From positions 372,001 to 436,000 of the forward strand of contig MQVO02000016.1 of assembly GCA_001986395.2 (NCBI GenBank): a DNA stretch of 64,000 nt. Reading direction: 5' to 3'. The notes beneath the pieces were generated by a model that worked only from the letters and a program-made list of their open reading frames with translations, ran no database searches and was not told the DNA's origin. Origin of the DNA: Irpex lacteus. Taxonomy: Eukaryota; Basidiomycota; Agaricomycetes; Polyporales; Irpicaceae. This document shows, one piece after another, positions 57,377 through 64,000 of this stretch. A program made the translations under genes and the position numbers. Each line of letters starts with the position of its first letter. Position 1 is the stretch's first letter.

Positions 57377-58407
57377 GTCCGAGTCTGTAGCGAGAAAGTG
57401 TTATACGAGATCCATTCCATGGTGCTACGATATATACTTCATCTCTGAGCGGTGGCCGGGTGGATAACGTTATGACCATAACGCACAGAGTACGGTCTAA
57501 TTAGCGCCGATCAATACAACCACGGTCCACAACTGCGGAATCAACTATGGCAATATAGCATGTGTCCGCGGCCAATCAGGTATTGTTTCGGGGCTTGACC
57601 GGAGCAATGTATGTCTGTGAAGGTTTGTTTATGAGTGCGCTGTGCTCTCGCATCGCCACATACACTTGCTTTAAAGTGCGAGACCCTTTCATGATAAACA
57701 AACACCATGGACACAAGGCAGGCATACTTCCGGCATGCATACCGTATTTAATAGCACTGCACTGTTCTCATGCATACCCGATGCCTGGTGGGGTTTGATG
57801 TAGAGCTGGTGGTGGCGGGCAAGAGGAGAACTAGATTTTAACCTTAACGGGTAATTCCGCTCGCGCGTGTTCCAAGCGCCGATCTCGGCTCGTTGCTTTG
57901 AACGCGCCGCCACAGTTACTGGGTTCAAGTTCTGGTACGGAATACGTATTGCAAGATAAGACTTTGTCTCTAGTTTGGTCAGGGCGTAAAACTGAACAGC
58001 ACCAAGTAAGCGGGCTCGTAATTTACGGACATGAAGAAAATGCGTCGCTGATGAGGCGCTGCATGTGGCAACTAGGACTTAGTCCATATTCAGCTACGGT
58101 GCCGCACTGTGCTTCGATATCCTGATCCATCGCGCAGCAAGAATCTCATCGAACAGTAAGTCACTCGTGTAGCTCGTAAAAGGTGGTGTTGAAGATGCTA
58201 TTTTTAGCTTACAAAACAGGAGCGCAGCACAAGTGCTACTAGTAGACGCGCTCAGTAAGCTGGTCCACACCGCACACAGTTGATCGTGGAATAGGTGGTT
58301 CTGAGATCGCTGTTGACTCACCCTGCACAAGGAGGACGGCATCACCTTCGGACGGAAGGGAATTACTGCGGCCGCAGTAACGAAACTAACACTACAGAGT
58401 CACTGTC
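57377..58407. other. intergenic, about 1 kb
   Basis: Divergent space between the MFS exporter and Bet5. GCGGCCGC-like palindrome GCGGCCGCAG occurs near 58368. Open frames are short with no recognised similarity. Confidence 0.4.
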
Positions 58408-59166
58408 ATGACTATCTATAGTCTCTACGTCTACGACAGGTATGTTCCCGTGCCACGTGCATCTATTCTCCGAGCTCGACCCATTACATTCTTTTAGACA
58501 TTGTGCCTGTGTATATTACCAGGATTGGCACAGAACCAAAGCCCCACGACCCGCTACTGAAGGCGGCATCCTTCCTGCTGTATCACAGCAACTATACCAA
58601 GTTCGAGGAGAGGATGGGTCACTGTCTGTACAGAACTCCAGTCTCAGAAACACTCTTGCGTCTTCGTCCGGCGTAGTGGTTGCTGTCAATGACGAGCTAC
58701 CACGCACGCCTCTTCTGCAAACGATCGCTCAACCCCCCGCTCCCAAACCTACGAACACAGGGCTACCTTTCGACGAAGAGGCAAAGCTCGTTTACGGTGT
58801 CGTTCTTTCGCTACGGAACATGGTGAAGAAACTCTCAGGAAGGTACGCGTTAGCCTCTACGGTCGTGTATGCAGAACCTGTCTGAACACAACACGAATCA
58901 GGGATGAGCAATTCACGAACTATCGAACGTCGACGTACAAACTACACCTTTATGAGACTCTATCTGGATACAAGTTCATCATGCTCAGCGATCCCTCTGC
59001 CGATTCCCTTCGATTCATATTGCGTCAGATATACGCCGGACCATTCCTCGAATACGTTGTCCGGAACCCGCTGATGAACATGGATTCGAAGGACTACGGT
59101 ATCGACAACGAGTATTTCCGAGCGAGCGTAGACAGGATGGTACGGGGGCTCAGCGTGTTCCAGTAG
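58408..59166 (+). CDS. BET5: TRAPP complex subunit Bet5 / TRAPPC1
   Basis: Core longin-fold subunit of TRAPP, the guanine-nucleotide exchange complex for Ypt1/Rab1 in ER-Golgi traffic. Three exons (58408-58439, 58498-58842, 58902-59166) encode 213 aa. The first 32-nt exon gives MTIYSLYVYDR. The second holds HCACVYYQDWHRTK, a fungal-type Pro/Ser/Gln-rich insert, and KLVYGVVLSLRNMVKKLSGR. The third reads YRTSTYKLHLYETLSGYKFI, DPSADSLRFILRQIYAGPFL and EYVVRNPL, the typical end of the family. The insert explains the extra length over yeast (159 aa) and human (145 aa) proteins (sizes from general knowledge). Confidence 0.93.
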
Positions 59167-59322
59167 ATCGTCAGGAGAGTCGGAGGTTGGATTGAGTTTG
59201 TATGTATCGGTAATTAGTGTGTAGTGAATTGCTAAACTTGGCCAAGAATGCACAAAAATAGTACAGATACGACATCGAAGAAAGGTACTGTGTATGTCAC
59301 GCGCTGCAAAACATTGAACTTA

Positions 59323-62300
59323 TCAATCGTCATCTATATCCATCACCTCCCCTTCTTGTACATCAGCCTTCTCTTCCGCGGAGTCACCCCTAGCCGCTTT
59401 CGTGTCAGGGTCTTCCGGGTCTTCGTCGACCTCAAGCTTCTTCCGAACGACGTTCATCAACGTAGTCTTCATCTCCTGTTCTATTCTCTCCTCGCCCTCT
59501 TCTCCCGCGACAGCTTCGTCCAGGGCAAGCTTCATCTTCCCGAGTTCCAAGATATCCTCCTCGATTGATCCTTTAGTGATTAGCTTGACCACATCGACAT
59601 CTCGCTTCTGCCCGATACGGTAGGCACGGTCCTGTGCCTGCTTATCGTTGTGCGGGTTAAAATCCTGATCGAACCTGGAAGAGCAATGGGCCGGATTAGC
59701 GTCAGTCCCAGTGTGTCTAAATTTAGACGGAACGTACATAATAACCACGCTGGCCGCAGTCAGGTTGATACCCATGCCGCCAGCCTTAGTGGAGAGCAGG
59801 AAGACTTGAATGGATTCATCTTCCGTGAATTCATCGACCAGCGATTGCCGAACGTCGACAGGGGTCGATCCCGTGAGGACTACGAACTTGATGTTCTCCC
59901 TTTCGAGTACGCGTTGAAGGATATCCAGGATTTGTGTGAACTGTGACAGCCACGAGTGAGTACTATGTCCAAGGAACATTGATAGTGACAACGTACCTGG
60001 GAGAAAATGAGTACTCTGCGGCCTTCCTCTCGGTAACCCCGAAGTAGCCGTAATAGAACTTTCACTTTACCCGCTTGAAGGTAACAGTCCTCTCGCTGGA
60101 GATACCGTCGCGTCGACTGGAACACGAATGAGTCGTCGAGTCCCCACTATTCATAATAACTCACCTTGTAGGTCGCGCAGAAAGCTTGTAGCTCCGAGTC
60201 CGTCATCACCTCCATGTCCTCTTTCACATAGTCGAATATCGCGCCCCGCTTCTTGTATTCCGGTTCCTTTAAAAGCAGCCTTGCGATAGAGGTCAAGGCG
60301 TCGTCGGTATACAATCGTCGGAACAGCATGGGATGCGAAGCGGCCTTTCGGAGATCCATGAGGACGTTCGTACTGTTCTCAAGGAACATCTTATCCTTCT
60401 GACGAGTGTTTGCCTTTGTCTTCTTCGCAGGCTTGCTCTTACCCTTCGGAGCAGGTGGTGGTGTAGCCTCGGGAGTGTCTTCTGTTAGGTCGAATATGGT
60501 TTTTCGTGATCTTCGTAACGCGTCGTTGTATATTGACTTCTGCATCGCAGTCATCTCACACCACTCGATCCTCTCGAGCTTCTTGGGCAAATCTTGTAGA
60601 ACCTATGATATCACTTAAGCGTGGAGGGCGCAGGAGTTTACCGCCAGCACTAACCTGATCTTTCCTACGGCGAAGGACAAACGGAGTCATCATCTTCTTG
60701 GCACGTGAGACTCGTTGCTGGGCCAACAGAGTAATCTTGGAGTCACCCTTGGTCTTGAACACCGCACGCAGCTGCTCCGAGATATCTGAGAACTCGTCTG
60801 GCATTATGAAGTGCATCAAAGACTAAGACTGTTTATCAGAGGCAGCAGACTCGTAGAGCACATGTGCTACGTACCATCAACTCCTGCAGGTTATTTTGCA
60901 ACGGCGTGCCAGTGAGAAGCAAGCGCCACCTTGCTCCAACCTTGATAAGCGTTTGGTACCGTTGAGATTGGAAGTTCTTGAGCACATGTCCCTCATCGTA
61001 CACACAGGTCTGCAGACAAATTAGCCTATAAAATCACCAACATATTATAGGCCACAGACCTCCCAATCCATCCTCCTGAAGAATTTGCGGTCCTTATCAT
61101 CACCTTGCGCCAAGTTATATGTAGTGATGAGAACCTCCCAACCGTCACGAACGTTCTGTCGCTGTGTATCTAACAGGTGCTGTCGAAGTCTGGGCCGTTC
61201 CTCTTTGCCGGCATAGTACGCCACGACCGATATGTTCGGTGCGAAACGCTTGAACTCTCGTATCCAGTTTTCCAACGTAGATGACCTGAAGAAGATATAC
61301 AACCTGCACGTATAAGTAAAAGGATGACGGTCACTCACGGGACAACGATGAGGTGAGGACCCTTCGAGCCGCGATCTTTCAGATGCGCGAAGAAGCTGAT
61401 GACTTGCACGGTTTTACCGAGACCTAAGTAGATGAACGAATGGTGAGCGAGACACATATACGAAGACGACCGCACATACCCATTTCATCAGCCAGGATAC
61501 AGTTATACCCCTCGGTGAACAGTAAGTTCAGCCAATTTATACCAACCATCTGATACTCCTTGAGCTGTACGTCTGAAGAAAGAGCCTTAGGTTGCGAGGA
61601 GATGTAGTACTCCGGCAAGTCAGATGAGAGGTTGATACGACTGGTGAACTTCAACGCTCCATCCTCCATGTCTGGCGTGTCGCGAGGAGACGATGAGCCT
61701 TCCTTGCCCTTCCCCTTAGTGTCCGAGCCGACTGTCCATTTGGCGATTTCTCGCTTCAAGGACTCGCCGATACCTTCACATTTAGCAACGATACGATCAA
61801 CAGCGCTATAGCCCTTGAAAACGGAGATAGAGTCTTCGAATATCCGCGGTGAGATCCCAGCTGGACCGGCCTTCTTTTTGCCTTGATTCAGCTTCGTATT
61901 AAGATCTTTGACATCCGAGAACGGTCGAAGCTCCACAATCTTCTGAGCTTGCTCCAATGAGCAACCTAGGCGCGTATCTCAGTAAACGTGATGGGTGTAA
62001 CAGGTTGGACGAGGACATACCAGTCAACTCCTGCAAAGCTTCCGCCGATGCAGTGTTGAAGTAACTCAGAGTTTCGTCCTCGGTAGTGTTCTCGCGCTTC
62101 GTTATCCGCTTCTCGTCCTCGCTCCCAGAAAACTCAGCCTCAGAGTCCGAGTCGACAATCTTCCTCTTCAGCCTCTTCGCTCGAGGCCGTACGACCTCAG
62201 GACTACCTGGTGTTGCAGGCGTAGCGGGAATAGGCGGCAGAACTGGCTTCTCACCATTGGTCTTCGATGGAGGGGGTGTAGACGTCTTAAGGGCAAAGTT

Positions 62301-63426
62301 CGCGTAGATCGCCGACTTCTTGCCCATCTCCCTTACGCGGGCCTTCTCCGCTTTCGACGCCTCCTCAACCTCTTTCACCCTACCCGTCTCAACAGTAGGA
62401 CGAGCAGGCTTGGGTTTGGCAACAGAGACCGGAGGGGGTACCCTGAAGTTCGGATCTTGAAGCAGCTCCGTCGCCCTGCGCTCATCCTCCTTCGCCTGCT
62501 GCCATGCGTAGCGAATCTTAGTTTCCGTGTGGAAGATTTGATTGATGATTCTGAATCGCTTGTACTGTGTCTCGGAGTCCGTGTTGGGTTCTGTAGAGAC
62601 GGAAGACGGCGTAGGCGGGACCGAAGTCGGTGTCTCAGATGGTTGACCGCGTATAATTCGAGGACGAGATGGTCCTGCACCGGTGTCGTTCTTCTCGATC
62701 TCGGAGAAGGATTCGTCTGAGGACATCACGGCGTTAGCATTGACCCTTCGACGTTGGCCTACGCGCTGTATCTCCGGCGAGTCGGGGACGTTGAACAAGT
62801 CAATAGGGTCTGTGGTCGAGTCGCCACGGTTTAGACGTTTGCGGGGAGGCTCACTCTCTTCCCTGCTCTGCATACTCGACGACGACCCTCCAACATTCCC
62901 ATTTGCCATCCATGAACGCGTAGAAGTCGCGTCCTGTCCGCGAGGTGTCATGGTGAAACCACTCGGTACAGATAGAGGGTCGTAGGTGGCCACAGGATTG
63001 GAAGGTCTCCATGGGTCGTGGTTCAATCCTGGTATCGAGTCTCCCGTGTCGTGTTCAAACAGAGGCTGATGGTCTCGATAAGACGCATCGGCAGCTACTG
63101 GGCTTGAGCTCGGAACGAGAACTCGTCCAGTGGATGCGGGCGTCGAAGGGAAGTAGCGCGATGGGACGGTAGCGTCGCGAGACTGCGCTGGAGGAGCATT
63201 CGGACTTGGCTGTTGGCCATGCCATGGAGGCGTGGAAGTCGCTGAAGACGGCTCTGCAGACGATGCAGGTTGTTTAGAGGCCTTTTTGAACCTGAGTTTG
63301 TCCAAGGCTGCTTTCTGACATGACGAAACGGGATGAAGTGCGCGTGGTGAGCGACACAGCTTGACGGCCACGAAAACTACAGAAAATACTGACTCTGTTG
63401 GCCTCAGCAGAATGGTCTAACGACAT
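59323..63426 (-). CDS. FUN30: SNF2-family chromatin remodeler, Fun30/SMARCAD1 type
   Basis: ATP-dependent nucleosome remodeler for heterochromatin and DNA-end resection. A short first exon (63426-63394, [11 protein letters not shown]) leads to an about 470-residue disordered, Ser/Pro-rich N-terminus. The region before the ATPase has [16 protein letters not shown] and [19 protein letters not shown], helix-hairpin-helix-like motifs. ATPase lobe 1: [17 protein letters not shown], Walker A DEMG/LGKT split by an intron, [17 protein letters not shown] box ([10 protein letters not shown]), LTGTPLQNN. Lobe 2: [28 protein letters not shown] and [15 protein letters not shown]. It ends EVMDIDDD plus stop. 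The DEGH box and the order of motifs identify the Fun30 subfamily rather than Swi2, Ino80 or Rad54. About ten exons. Confidence 0.93.
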
Positions 63427-64000
63427 ATTAACGACTCCCAGTTGACCAGCAAATGTAAGTTGTGAACGAGTGGTCAAAGACGTGCCTGGCTGGATGGGTG
63501 CCAGGGAGCGATGTGGTTAGGCGCAAGGTGAGAAACAAGGGTGCCGGAAGGGTTAATAATAATATTACGTTTGAAACTTGTTAGATAGCTCTGCACTCAA
63601 AGGAATATCGCTGAGGAACACGACTGAATTCATATGAAGTAACAACAAATGGTCAGTATAGTAAGCAGCGTAACCCGTCCCAGGAGAGACAAGCCTGAAG
63701 ATAACATTGTCTAACTGCAAGGCTAGGCTGGGGCACGATGACAACGAACACGCACACCGCTTGGCACACATAGGAAAATATTCAGAAAACTTCATGACAT
63801 TATTGCGACTACATGTATAAGGGTCACAGGCGCACTCTTTATACGGCCAAACCAACAGAAACCACGTAATAGCTCAGTCAGACAGCACAACACCGAGATA
63901 GAGAGCGAGCTTGGTAGGCGCTTGAAACATCGAGCCTCAGATGTCAGAGGCAACTGCAAGACTACAGCGAGTCTAGTAAGCATGAAGAAGTCAATAGCAA
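63427..64000. other. intergenic, right edge
   Basis: Upstream region of the Fun30-type gene. Short minus-strand frames (63855-63565, 63983-63792) have no recognised similarity. No repeat seen. Confidence 0.4.

Overview
The window looks like euchromatic nuclear DNA of a filamentous basidiomycete (Agaricomycetes). Genes are dense and lie on both strands. Most are cut by many 50-70 bp introns with GT-AG (rarely GC-AG) ends. Several products belong to families typical of mushrooms: expanded F-box proteins, multi-pass membrane proteins of the 'GxLF..LW' type, a Cys-rich-start orphan family and OPT transporters. Standard eukaryotic housekeeping genes fill the rest. I see no bacterial operons, CRISPR, rRNA or intact tRNA. 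Species cannot be told from sequence alone.

Layout. 1-3049: two tandem minus-strand paralogs of a multi-pass membrane protein, the first cut by the window edge. 4603-5270: small BRI3/LITAF-like membrane protein. 6138-8031: mitochondrial tyrosyl-tRNA synthetase with a probable GC-AG intron. 8651-14987: two related F-box genes flanking a minus-strand glutathione S-transferase. 15261-15803: a 543-bp non-autonomous hAT-type element with 8-bp target duplication, just upstream of the PRMT1-type arginine methyltransferase (16007-17587). 18122-20234 and 27860-29824: a second F-box/LRR-like paralog pair with a hydrophobic C-terminus. 20780-22669 and, inverted 24 kb away, 46764-48655: two diverged but intact copies of an unrecognised two-membrane-segment gene, inside a duplicated block of about 2.7 kb that includes its promoter. 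23616-25034: a third type of F-box gene. 25.0-27.8 kb: gene-poor, with decayed coding-like stretches.

30663-32866 (minus): orphan basidiomycete family. 33346-36237 (minus): TM9SF/EMP70. 37670-39096 (minus): MAT2B/RmlD-like reductase with a GC-AG intron in the Rossmann loop. 39377-39716: small hydrophilic protein. 39873-40434: OPT transporter C-terminal pseudogene. 41024-44566: large coiled-coil/RS/RGG protein. 44794-46087 (minus): Rvs161-type BAR protein. 49055-49684: orphan ORF. 50182-50921: PRKRIP1/DUF1168 splicing-associated protein. 51231-52721: RMT2-type arginine methyltransferase with ankyrin repeats. 53202-54426: two-TM membrane protein. 54987-57376 (minus): DHA2-like MFS exporter. 58408-59166: TRAPP subunit Bet5/TRAPPC1. 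59323-63426 (minus): SNF2-family remodeler of the Fun30/SMARCAD1 type.

There is no single pathway cluster. The most notable structure is duplication history: the inverted duplicate of the orphan membrane gene, two F-box paralog pairs, and a second copy of the PRMT1 upstream region lying behind the first F-box gene. The last suggests that an F-box plus PRMT1-promoter segment was once duplicated.
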